From Aegilops tauschii subsp. strangulata (taxonomy: Eukaryota > Streptophyta > Magnoliopsida > Poales > Poaceae), in the NCBI RefSeq assembly GCF_002575655.3, contig NC_053037.3, positions 450,957,793 through 451,021,792 on the forward strand: a DNA stretch of 64,000 nucleotides. The letters are read 5' to 3'. Position numbers and translations under genes: made by a program. Under the pieces are notes generated by a model. That model worked only from the letters and a program-made list of their open reading frames with translations. It did not search any database and was not told the origin of the DNA. Positions 33,580 to 43,495 of this stretch are shown in pieces. Position 1 is the stretch's first letter; each line of letters opens with the position of its first letter.

Positions 33580-35700
33580 TATGTAATAAAATGATATGCC
33601 TATGATAAACTTACTAAATTTATGAATGGCTATCGAGTCGCTTCTCTGAGTGGGTGCTGCGACGAGGCAAAAAAAATATTTTCTGAATACATAATTGTAC
33701 GTGCATGGCAACAGGTTATCGGATGAGGCCACTCAACAATAGTACACTATTTGTACTAGCTTCACATGCTGCACTATCTCTACGTTTACGTACGTAATAC
33801 AACAATTTTTAAACTTGAGACCAGCCACCCATCCTCACAAAGAACACTTTTTAACCTAGCACAGACTCCAGGAAATTTGGCCACAGTGTGAGGTGGGCCA
33901 TATGTTAATGTGTTCGCTGTACGTAACCAGCACCTTGAATCCTCGATACTACTACTATAAGTAGTACTAGGAGTAGTAGGGTGGCATGGGCCAGAACAAG
34001 CATTCACATCCAGGAGTACGGCACACACCACCAACACGACTTCCATCTGACACCATATTTCTTGGAGTCCGTGCTACATCAATCTCTTCAACCTAGTCGT
34101 TTCTCTAACTCAGCCATCGCGCGGTGGGCGAGGTGGGGGTTTGCCGATAGTCGGTTTCCTCAACTGCGGTCCCACTTGTAAGGCCAACTCCAACGCACGA
34201 CCCCAAACGGACCTCTGTTTTGCCCGGATTCTGTCCGTTTGGGTAGGGCAATGGGGTCGTGTCCGGGCCATTTCTCGGATGCAAACACATATCTTTTTTT
34301 CATCATTGATTTTTTGGTACATGGAAATACATCACCAAAATTTTGACTAGAAAAGCAAGACCAAAGAAAACAAGAACCACAAGAATACATTTTAGAAGAT
34401 ATCCAACTTCCATAACTGCTCCTGTAAGTTGGATTAGTGCCTTCTCGATGCATTCATTGTTGATCTGCGGAGGCTCGATCTTGCGTGCTTCTTTCTTCTT
34501 TGAGTGTAAATAAGTAGACGTGTCTAGGCTCTATTCTATCAACAAGTGCACTAGTCTCATCTCTAGCCTCTATGCTAGCTAAAAGTGCTAGAACATCTAC
34601 TAAATTGTGCTCTATCAATATATCATTGTACTCTTCTTCCCAATACCAAAACTTGCATCCATTCTTCACAATAAAATTTTAAGTTAGCACAACTAGTCTA
34701 ATCCGAGAGCACAACCGAAGATTTGGTCGAGTTCTTCCTCCTTTTGCCGACACGTGGGACATCCAGCATCCAGGTCGTGTCATGCAAGAAAATAGAGTGG
34801 TAGGTGAAGCCACGTGATGTGCATCTTGGGTTAAACTGTAAATAGAATCTTACTACTCTTGAGTAACTCCAAAGCGGCCACCGAAGATCTTTATTGGATT
34901 TGTTTTTCATCCCTAGCACGTCGAGGTGAAAGATGTGCAGGTTCAGTGGGTCCTCTTGCGTTTTCACTGACATGTGGGACCGCATATGAGCAAACAGACG
35001 ATGGGCTCCGCGCGTCTGTTGGCTGGCTGAGAAGAGAGATAGAGGAGGGCCGAGCACGGACTCCAGGAAATTTGTTCTACGTACTCGATATAGTGGAGTA
35101 ACCAGCACCTCGATATAGTGGGGTGGCATGGGCCATAACTAGCATTCATGTCTAGCAGTACGGCACACGCCACCCACACGAGTCCCATCTGACACCAATT
35201 TTCTTTGAGTCTGTGCTAGCTGCAGCCATCTCTTCTCCCTCCTGTTTTCTCAGCCATCGCGCGGTGGTTGGGGTAGGGGTTTGCCGATAGTCGGTTTGCT
35301 CAACTGTGGTCCCACTTGTAAGTGAAAATGCAACACAGCACGCATTCCCCCTTGAGCGGCGTGCCGGACAAACCGTGTGGGGGTGCGACGCGAACAAGAC
35401 AGGCTTTTCCTTTTGAACTTGTAACTTGTAAAATTTGGTTCTGCTCCATGGGGCGACCGATAGATAGAAATAACAATTTTCCCTAGAGTAATGAGAAGTT
35501 TGGTGCTGGCACGGTTCATGCATGGAGTACGTAGGAAAATTATGAAGTTGATGCGAAAGGTAAGATAATTACTAGTAGTACCATATACTACTACATGGAT
35601 TTGACGGAAAGATAAAGATACATACGGATCCATCAACGACATCCTCACGCCCTAGTGCACCGGGTCACCAACCGACGTGTGAGGAGCAACGGCGTTGGCG
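33580..35700. other. Filler with a duplicated module (M4), no gene seen
   Basis: 33855-34182 and 35053-35322 are direct copies of one module (AGCAC(A/G)GACTCCAGGAAATTTG, GGGTGGCATGGGCCA, CAGCCATCGCGCGGTGG, TTTGCCGATAGTCGGTTT). Together with the ORF at 35718-36221 this segment sits between module M1 copy 2 and module M2 copy 2 and appears inserted into a duplicated block. Confidence 0.6.
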
Positions 35701-35717
35701 GCAAGCTCAACGTGCTT

Positions 35718-36221
35718 CTAAACACCGCCGTCCAAGGTTGCCCTGCGGTCCAAGAAGGCCAGCGTCCTATCATCCTCCTCTTGCATGTAGTAGTCCTTGT
35801 GGACGATTTGCGCGTAGACGTGGGTGATTATGTCGATGGTGTCTTGCTGCGCCAGGCGCTGCGCGGCAAGCGCGACCTCGAGGTGGACATTCTCCGGCGC
35901 GACGGCGGGAAGTCGCAGGGCCACCAGTGCGTCGAAGAGGTTGTCACCATTGATGCTGTTGAGGGTGGCAGGCATCGCAGAGCCTGGGCGCGTGGGCTGG
36001 AGGCGTACGTCAAGGTCGTCCGCGAGCTTCTTGACGACGGTGAACTTGTCGAGGAAGCTGATGAGGACCTCGTCGAACAAGGAGACGAAGCTGTCGTCCA
36101 AGCGGCCCCTCGCCCTGGCGGCCTCAAGCACTACTTGGAGACATTCCTCGGTGCCAGGATGCAGGCCGGCGTCGTGGACCATCTGGCACAGCCGGCTGAT
36201 GCTCGTGCTCATCGCCTCCAT
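35718..36221 (-). CDS. Hypothetical helical protein, 167 aa
   Basis: Intact single-exon frame, ATG at 36221 and TAG at 35718. The sequence is amphipathic and Leu/Ala/Asp-rich throughout (SRLCQMVHDAGLHPGTEECL; SLFDEVLISFLDKFTVVKKL; RLAQQDTIDIITHVYAQI), suggesting an all-alpha soluble protein. There is no signal peptide, membrane segment or catalytic motif. A TATA-like box lies about 100 bp upstream (36321-36328). An antisense frame of 193 codons spans it but is a shadow of GC-rich codons. I do not recognise the family. The balanced composition and intact frame make it the most convincing captured gene in element C, although no intron or expression evidence is available. Confidence 0.5.
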   Translation of the reverse strand: MEAMSTSISRLCQMVHDAGLHPGTEECLQVVLEAARARGRLDDSFVSLFDEVLISFLDKFTVVKKLADDLDVRLQPTRPGSAMPATLNSINGDNLFDALVALRLPAVAPENVHLEVALAAQRLAQQDTIDIITHVYAQIVHKDYYMQEEDDRTLAFLDRRATLDGGV

Positions 36222-36320
36222 GGGTCTAGCTTCTAGTCAACTGATCTTGCGATTGGAGTGATCACTCTTGCCCTTAGGTGCGTAGGTGCGTAGGATTTCG
36301 TAGATTGGACTGGCGGGAGC

Positions 36321-36328
36321 CTTTATAT
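36321..36328 (-). promoter_or_regulatory. TATA-like box upstream of 36221
   Basis: Minus strand ATATAAAG (in CATATAAAGG) about 100 bp before the ATG. Confidence 0.4.
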
Positions 36329-36386
36329 GAGAAGTGCAGACTGCGTTGAATTCACGTGCGTGTTGGCCATCTACTCCTCGCCCCTC

Positions 36387-36470
36387 TACTGCACCTGCCT
36401 TTGGCTGTATGACAGGTTGGCCAGCCACCCGTTGGACCCACGTGTCATACACCCAAAGGCAGGTGCAGTA
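36387..36470. repeat. Small foldback element, copy 2 (84 bp)
   Basis: TACTGCACCTGCCTTTGG at the left end is exactly mirrored at the right end, around GTATGACAGG / CGTGTCATAC arms. Confidence 0.8.
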
Positions 36471-36647
36471 AGTCAATGAAGCTGCGTCCCCCTCCGTGCC
36501 CGTGTATGCTTTCAATGACTTGAGACTACCAAACATCACATGCGGTGGTTAGTTCATTGCATGTAATCCTATTAAGTAGCAAAAAGACATTAAGTTACCT
36601 CGCCGATAGGAATAAAAAAATACACCATGTATTTATTTACAGAGGGA

Positions 36648-36893
36648 GTATAGCCAGCATCCGGTTAGTATATGAAGTTGCCACATCACATAGAGCCAAC
36701 CTAATATTGGAGTATGCTAGCCCTCCACCGGCGCGCCGCTTCAAATGGCGGAGGAAGTGAGAGGTCGTGTCACCTTGTGTCCAGATCTGAGATGCCACGT
36801 GTACCAGATGAATGACTCCAAGTTCGACCACCGTGTTGCTAGGTGCGAGCCAAGGAACACTGTTGGAGAGACTCCCCTCATAATTTTCCTACA
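36648..36893 (+). repeat. Duplicated module M2, copy 2 (gene fragment)
   Basis: Copy of 32470-32745. The frame from 36745 (MAEEVRGRVTLCPDLRCHVY, continuing through NDSKFDHRV) stays open to 36993 and has no recognised domain. Probably a fragment of a captured exon. Confidence 0.8.
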
Positions 36894-37094
36894 TTGTCGA
36901 CGACGAGGTGCCTATGGTGACTTCGTAAATTTCAAGATGATAGTGCCGTGCGTGTGTGCGTTCATAGGGGTGAGTGTATGCGCGTGTATATGAGCGCTTG
37001 CGTCTGTACTGTGTAAAAAATGTAAATGCGTGTCAAAAAGAGACTAGTCAGTATACTCAATATTGTGCACCTCGGTGAGGAAAACGATAGAACT

Positions 37095-37195
37095 AGTACG
37101 TATTTATTTACGGTGCAGATTCACTCATTTTGCTCCATATGTACTCCGTCTCGGTGTAGTCTAGTCACTTGTTGAAATCTCTAGAAGGGCAAATA
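37095..37195. mobile_element. Stowaway-type MITE remnant
   Basis: GATTCACTCATTTTGCTCCATATGTA matches the interior of the MITE at 10977-11133; the termini are eroded. Confidence 0.5.
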
Positions 37196-37319
37196 CTCCT
37201 TTCTGGTTTACAGAGCTATACTAGCAAGTAGTTGTACGTACTAGTACAATAGTGGTCTCACATAGCAATTTTGTGTCATGCAAGAGCCTGGCTATATGCG
37301 TGCTCCAATGTTCGCAACT

Positions 37320-37575
37320 GCAACGTTCGGTTTGCACTTGGCTCTTCGCCTCTTCGAGAAGACGAACAATGATGTTACTACTACTGCTTCTACAGTGTCG
37401 AATCCACTTCTGCATGTCCGTCCACTGCGAGCGGGACAGATAGCTTGTTGTAGAAGTACTACTAAGCAAAAGCCTGTCCTCGTTTGCGAGCAACCGCGCG
37501 CATGGGTGAGGGAGAAGGCGTGTAGTAAAATCAAGCTTCTCCTTGTTGTATGAGTTGACGCGACACATCATCGCA
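37320..37575 (+). repeat. Duplicated module M3, copy 2
   Basis: See 32945-33182. It follows module M2 copy 2, in the same order as M2-M3 in the first block. Confidence 0.7.
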
Positions 37576-37929
37576 CTGGCCCCACATGCTTGCCTCTAAA
37601 CTTGGCTGAAAGACCCGCAGTGTACAATATATTTGCTGCAACCTCTAACATTTACCCACCACAAATTAAAATATATGTGGCTGTATGCATCGTTCTGATG
37701 CAGAGGCCGGGGAGTCCCCCCTTTAAAAAAACAAATTAAAAAATATATTCCTGTCTTGACCAGATGAGCGTGCAAACTACAATCACCAGGGTGTCAGGTA
37801 GGGCCAGAAGACTATTTTAATTTTTTTTAAACTTCGAGACGGCCACATAGCATGGAGCCGACCCCAACGATTTTAAGCTTACATGCACGGTACACGCTAT
37901 CCTAGACTACTCTACACATGAAGCTGCCA

Positions 37930-38285
37930 CACGAGCGTCCGGGCTGCGCTTGGCCCTTCGCCTCTTCGGGAAGTCGAACAATGATGGAGTACTACTGCAC
38001 TGGAGGAGTACTACAGTACGCTTCTGACCATCTGACACCGATTGAACTGCTACATGTCCACCGCGTGCGGGAGGGAGAGCGTGTAGCGAAAGCTTCTCCT
38101 AGTCATGCCAGCCACCACGCTCATGGGCGAGGGAGGGACGCTCCTGCCTTTGCGTGTATGACAGGTGGGCCCAACAGGTGTGTGGCCAACCTGTCATACA
38201 GCCAAAGGTAGGTGCAGTTAAGTCCGTGAGGGAGAGGATAATCAAACTTCTCATTGATCTACGAGTTGACGCGACACATCAAAGC
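37930..38285 (+). repeat. Duplicated module M3, copy 3, split by a foldback element
   Basis: Matches the other M3 copies on both sides of a foldback element at 38141-38224, with GGGCGAGGGAGG before it and TGAGGGAGAGGATAATC after it. Confidence 0.7.
38141..38224. repeat. Small foldback element, copy 3 (about 84 bp)
   Basis: CTCCTGCCTTTGCGTGTATGACAGG at the left is the inverted counterpart of CCTGTCATACAGCCAAAGGTAGG at the right, ending GTGCAGTTAAGTC as in copy 1. It interrupts module M3 copy 3. Confidence 0.75.
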
Positions 38286-38456
38286 ACTGCACTCGATATA
38301 TTTCAATAATTTGCGTTTACCGATGCATTAATTACAACGCATGCATGCATGCCGTGACTCTCCTTTTGATACTTGCATGTGTTGATTTAATGCACCTTGA
38401 AGTAGTATAAAATATGTGACGGTAAAGCTTTGTAATACCCCAGCCCAAGTCGAGAG

Positions 38457-38633
38457 ATGGTTGTGCACGAGGAGGGCGAGATCATGCAGACCGAACAGGA
38501 CCTGACGATGGAGCTCTCTAAGGTCTCGATGGACCTCACCGTGCTCCACTGCCCCTTGTGCCTCCGCCCCTTGAATTGTGGTTTCTCAACGAGTTGTGCT
38601 AAACTTCTTGTGAATTGTGGTGGTTTTCAGTAA
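38457..38633 (+). pseudogene. SINA-like E3 ubiquitin ligase fragment (RING start), 58 codons
   Basis: A short plus-strand frame with an acidic N-terminus (VVHEEGEIMQTEQDL) then MDLTVLHCPLCLRPL. The D-x-L-x-CPxC-xxPL pattern is the conserved beginning of the RING domain in plant SINA/SIAH-like E3 ubiquitin ligases, where it binds zinc and the E2 enzyme. The frame then diverges (LNCGFSTSCAKLL) and stops, so the rest of the RING and the SINA domain are missing. It is probably a fragment of a captured gene in the CACTA filler. The short length makes the call tentative, but the motif is distinctive. Confidence 0.5.
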
Positions 38634-38639
38634 TGAAAA

Positions 38640-39110
38640 TCGGAAGGGGCAAGCCGTTCTTTGATCAAAAAAAATTTAATCGTCCTTATATATTCATCAG
38701 TCTTGCTATAAGTCGCAGTAGATGCTATATAGGTCCGTCGGATCTTACATCAAGATCCGTGCTTTTAGATTTTCTTTTTTCTCTCTTAAATCTCAGTTGA
38801 GTGAGACATAGCCACGTCATTAAACAGAGGCTCGGGCGCCATTAATGGAGACCTTGGGAGAGAGGTGGATGGCAGATGGAGGTCAAAGGGCTCTCCTCCT
38901 GATAAGCACGCGCAGGGGTCTGATCGCACGCCTCTCGTACTCAAATAGCTACCCTGCACGGCGCCTCCTAGCTAATAAAAAATGGGGACGCGTGGCGGCA
39001 CGTAAATGGTACTAGTAAGTAGAACGCCCACGGTTTCAATAATACTTGTGTTTCCGATTGTAACGTGACAACACTTGTTCCAAAATGACTTTGTTGATTG
39101 TTAATGTGTG
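38640..39110. other. Filler, no gene seen
   Basis: AT-rich, no repeat or coding domain noticed. Confidence 0.4.
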
Positions 39111-39139
39111 CGCCTTCACAAATCGGACTGCAAATTTAC

Positions 39140-40925
39140 CACAGCATGTTGGTGTCATGTCATGGCACCAAGCCAAGTTTCATTATTTTCATGCGTGTTT
39201 TGGATTTACAGGAATTAAAAAACTAAGTTTCTCAATGTTTCCAACCCAGGCACGACGCCCAGAATTTTGAATTTCATTCCCATTTCTTGCATGGAACCTA
39301 GAAATTTACCCGAGGACACACATGTGATTTTTCAACCAACTTTGGTGCAGTGGAACATGTGCTTGTATTTCAAATTTGAATTATGCACACAAAGGTGACA
39401 CGTTCCCTCCCAGAACCACGTGCCTTCTTGAGAGAAGCTCCGATTTGCAAGAAGCTTATACCAAAATTTGTTCGTATTTGGCCAATTTTTTTTACCATGA
39501 CATGACACCATGCCAAGTTTCATGATTTTAAAACCAAGTTTCTCAATGTTCTCGACCGAGCCACGATGCCCAGATGTTTGAATTTTATTCTCATTTTTTG
39601 CATGGGACCTACTCCCTCCTTCCATCTATATAGGGCCTAATGTGTTTTTCAAGACAGCCTTTGACTATTGACAAGATTAATAGCACATGAGATGTATACT
39701 ATGAAAATTATATTATTGGAAGCTCCTTTGACATACAAATTTGAAGGTATGCTTTGTGTAAGTTGCATGTCATATATTATTGCTCTAACGTTTGGTCAAA
39801 GTTAGCCTCAAAAAATGCATTAGGACCTATATAGATGGAAGGAGGGAGTAGAAATTCAGCCGAGGACACAAATGTGATTTTTCAACCAACTTTGGTGCAC
39901 GGGAGCATGTGCTTGTAGTTCAAATTTGAATTATGCACATTAAATGACCAAAAACTCAATTAATGTGTAAATAAGGCCAAACGAAGCCGGAATAATTCTA
40001 AAATTTAACAGGGCACTCATGTAGTTCTATGTTGCCTTTGTAAATAAACTCAAGGGGGACAACGTATATCGTTTCACACTCAAAGGTGGCACGTTCCCTC
40101 TCAGAACCACGAGCCTTCTTGAGAGAAGCTTCGGTTTGCAAGAAGCTTATAACAAAATCTGTTCCTATTCGGCCAATTTTTTTACCACAACATGGTAGTA
40201 CCATGACATGACATCCATGCCAAGTTTCATGATTTTCAGACGTGTTTTGGATTTACAAGAATTTTAAAACCAAGTTTCTCAATGTTCTCGGCCGAGCCAC
40301 GATGCCCAGATGTTTTAATTTTATCCTCATTTCTTGCATGGGACCTAGAAATTCACCCAAGGACACAAATGTGATTTTTCAACCAACTTTGGTGCACGAG
40401 AGCATGTGCTTGTAGTTCAAATTTGACTTATGCACATTAAATGACCAGAAACTCAATTAATGTATAAAAAATGACAAACGAACCCAGAATAATTCCAAAA
40501 TTTAATAGGGCACTAATGTAGTTCTATGTTGCCTTTGTTAAGAAACTCAAGGGGGGGCAGCGTATATCGTTTCACACTCAAAGGTGGCACGTTCCCTCTT
40601 AGAACCACGAGCTTCCAAATCGGCCCAATTTTTTACCACAACATGTAAGTGCCATGACATGACACCATGCCAAGTTTCATGATTTCCAGGCGAGTTTTGG
40701 ATTTACATGAATTTAAAATCAAAGTTTCTCGATGTTCTCGGCCGAGTCATGACGCCCAGATGTTTGAATTTCATTCTCATTTCTTCCATGGGACCTAGAA
40801 ATTCAACCAAGGACACACATGTGATTTTTTAACCCACTTTGGTGCACCGGAGCATGTGCATGTAATTCATATTTAGATTATGCACAATAAAAGTCCAGAA
40901 ACTCAATTAATATTTTAGTCATTTT
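39140..40925 (+). repeat. Tandem array of four degenerate units of about 450 bp
   Basis: The anchor TGCCAAGTTTCAT(G)ATTTT recurs near 39170, 39510, 40215 and 40667. Each unit also holds GTGATTTTTCAACCAACTTTGG, CATGTGCTTGTA and (G/C)ACGTTCCCTC. Spacing is about 340 (first unit with internal deletion), 705 (466 after removing the MITE at 39612-39848) and 452 bp. Non-coding; the 97-codon minus frame at 39625-39332 is not a gene. Confidence 0.85.
39612..39848. mobile_element. Stowaway/mariner MITE (237 bp)
   Basis: CTCCCTCCTTCCATCTATATAGG at the left is mirrored by CCTATATAGATGGAAGGAGGGAG at the right, with TA on each side (39610-39611, 39849-39850). Other array units show the empty site GGGACCTAGAAATTC, proving the TA duplication. 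Confidence 0.93.
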
Positions 40926-41366
40926 TTGTGTTCTAAAATGCCTGCCGGCTCGCGGAAGTACGTGTTGCCGGCACACGCGCGGATTCAATGAAGGCAGGCG
41001 GGGCAGTCTTAAGCTGGTTGCACACGGCGAGGAGGCGTGCTCAGCCGGGCCTGCAGCGAGTGCGGCCCTCTTGGCCGGCGTGCCGGTTCAATGCCTGTGC
41101 TATGAGAGGTCGCGTCCGTGTTAGAGCAATCACTCCCTCCACTCCTTTTTTGTTTGGGTATAACAAAATCTCGTTTTCCTTGTGCAGCTCACCAGGGGAT
41201 CTCATCCCTCCGGGGGCCATCTCCTCATCCTCGATGGGGGCCATCACCTTGCCAGGGGAATACTACTTCTCTACGGCGACTATCTCCTCAAACTCGGTCT
41301 TGAGCCTCACATAGGTGGCAATCAGAGTGCCTGGGGTAGGCACGGTGGGGCCCTTGCTGTTCTTCC
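40926..41366. other. Filler left of Copia element F, no gene seen
   Basis: A GC-rich segment with CTCATCCTCGATGGGGGCC and similar frames, possibly a gene fragment (frames at 40988-41314 plus), but no recognisable domain. Confidence 0.35.
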
Positions 41367-43110
41367 TGTTGGGGAATGTAGTAATTTCAAAAAAAAATCC
41401 TATGCACACGCAAGATCATGGTGATGCATAGCAACAAGAGGGGAGAGTGTTGTCCACGTACCCTCGTAGACCGAAAGCGGAAGCGTTATCACAACGCGGT
41501 TGATGTAGTCGTACGTCTTCACGATCCGACCGATCAAGTACCGAACGCACGGCACCTCCGAGTTCAGCACACGTTTAGCTCGATGACGTCCCTCGAACTC
41601 CGATCCAGCTGAGTATTGAGGGAGAGTTTCGTCAGCACGACGGCGTAGTGACGATGATGATGTTCTACCGACGCAGGGCTTCGCATAAGCTCCGCAGCGA
41701 TATTATCGAGGTGTAATATGGTGGAGGGGGGCACCGCACATGGATAAAATATCGTATATCAATTGTGTGTCGAGAGGTGCCCCCCTGCCCCCGTATATAA
41801 AGGAGCAAGGGGGGAGGCCGGCTGCTCTTGGGCGCGCCAAGGAGAGGGGGGGAGTCCTCCTCCTAGTAGGAGTAGGACTCCCCTTTCCTAGTCCAACTAG
41901 GAAGAGAGGGGGGAAAGGAAAGAGAGGGAGAGGGAGAGGGACAGAGGGGCCGAGCCCCGCTCCATTAGTCCAATTCGGACTCCTCATGGGAGGGGGCGCG
42001 CCACCTCCTGGCTTCTGCCCTCTCTCTCCCCTCAGGCCCACTAAGGCCCAATACTTCCCCGGGGGGTTCCGGTAACCCCTCCGGCACTTCGGTTTTATCC
42101 GAAACTTCTCCAGAACACTTCCGATGTCCGAATATAGTCGTCCAATATATCAATCTTTATGTCTCGAACATTTCGAGACTCCTCGTCGTGTCCGTGATCA
42201 CATCCGGGACTCCGAACAACCTTCGGTACATCAAAACATATAAACTCATAATATAACTGTCATCGTAACGTTAAGCGTGCGGACCCTACGGGTTCGAGAA
42301 CTATGTAGACATGACCGAGACACCTCTCCGGTCAATAACCAATAGCGGAACCTGGATGCTCATATTGGTTCCTACATATTCTACGAAGATCTTTATCGGT
42401 GAGACTGCATAACAACATACGTTGTTCCCTTTGTCATCGGTATGTTACTTGCCTGAGATTCGATTGTCGGTATCTCGATACGTAGTTCAATCTCATTACC
42501 GGCAAGTCTCTTTACTCGTTCCGTAATACATCATCCCGCAACTAACTCATTAGTCACAATGCTTGCAAGGCTTATAGTGATGTGCATTACCGAGTGGGCC
42601 CAGAGATACCTCTCCGACAATCGGAGTGACAAATCCTAATCTCGAAATACGCCAACCCAACAAGTACCTTTGGAGACACCTGTAGAGCACCTTTATAATC
42701 ACCCATTTACGTTGTGACGTTTGGTAGCACACAAAGTGTTCCTCCGGTAAACGGGAGTTGCATAATCTCATAGTCATAGGAACATGTATAAGTCATGAAG
42801 AAAGCAATAGCAACATACTAAACGATCGGGTGCTAAGCTAACGGAATGGGTCAAGTCAATCACGTCATTCTCCTAATGAGGTGATCCCGTTAATCAAATG
42901 ACAACTCATGTCTATGGTTAGGAAACATAACCATCTTTGATTAATGAGCTAGTCAAGTAGAGGCATACTAGTGACACTCTGTTTGTCTATGTATTCACAC
43001 ATGTATTATGTTTCCGGTTAATACAATTCTAGCATGAATAATAAACGTTTATCATGATATAAGGAAATAAATAATAACTTTATTATTGCCTCTAGGGCAT
43101 ATTTCCTTCA
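41367..43110 (-). repeat. 3' LTR of element F (1744 bp)
   Basis: Minus strand starts TGAAGGAAATATGCCCTAGA and ends CATTCCCCAACA, the known form of the Angela/BARE family, directly after a polypurine tract (43111-43127, AAGTGGGAGAC). Contains a TTTATATAC promoter-like box on the minus strand near 41792-41800. Confidence 0.93.
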
Positions 43111-43495
43111 GTCTCCCACTTGCACTAGAGTCAATAATCTAGTTCACATCGCCATGTGATTTAACATCAATAGTTCACATCACCATGTGATTAACACGCA
43201 TAGTTCACATCGTCATGTGACCAACACCCAAAGGGTTTACTAGAGTCAATAATCTAGTTCACATCGCTATGTGATTAACACCCAAAGAGTACTAAGGTGT
43301 GATCATGTTTTGATTGTGAGATAATTTTAGTCAACGGGTCTATCACATTCAGATCCGTAAGTATTTTGCAAATTTATATGTCTACAATGCTCTGCACGGA
43401 GCTACTCTAGCTAATTGCTCCCACTTTCAATATGTATCTAGACCGAGACTTAGAGTCACCTAGATTAGTGTCAAAACTTGCATCGACGTAACCCT

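Noticed and set aside
35655..36236. 193-codon plus-strand ORF
   Set aside because: Antisense shadow of the GC-rich 167-codon minus-strand ORF, which has the better composition and a TATA-like box.
36648..36993. Functional gene starting MAEEVRGRV
   Set aside because: The twin copy at 32470-32745 is broken and the frame has no domain, so I list it as a gene fragment within a repeat.
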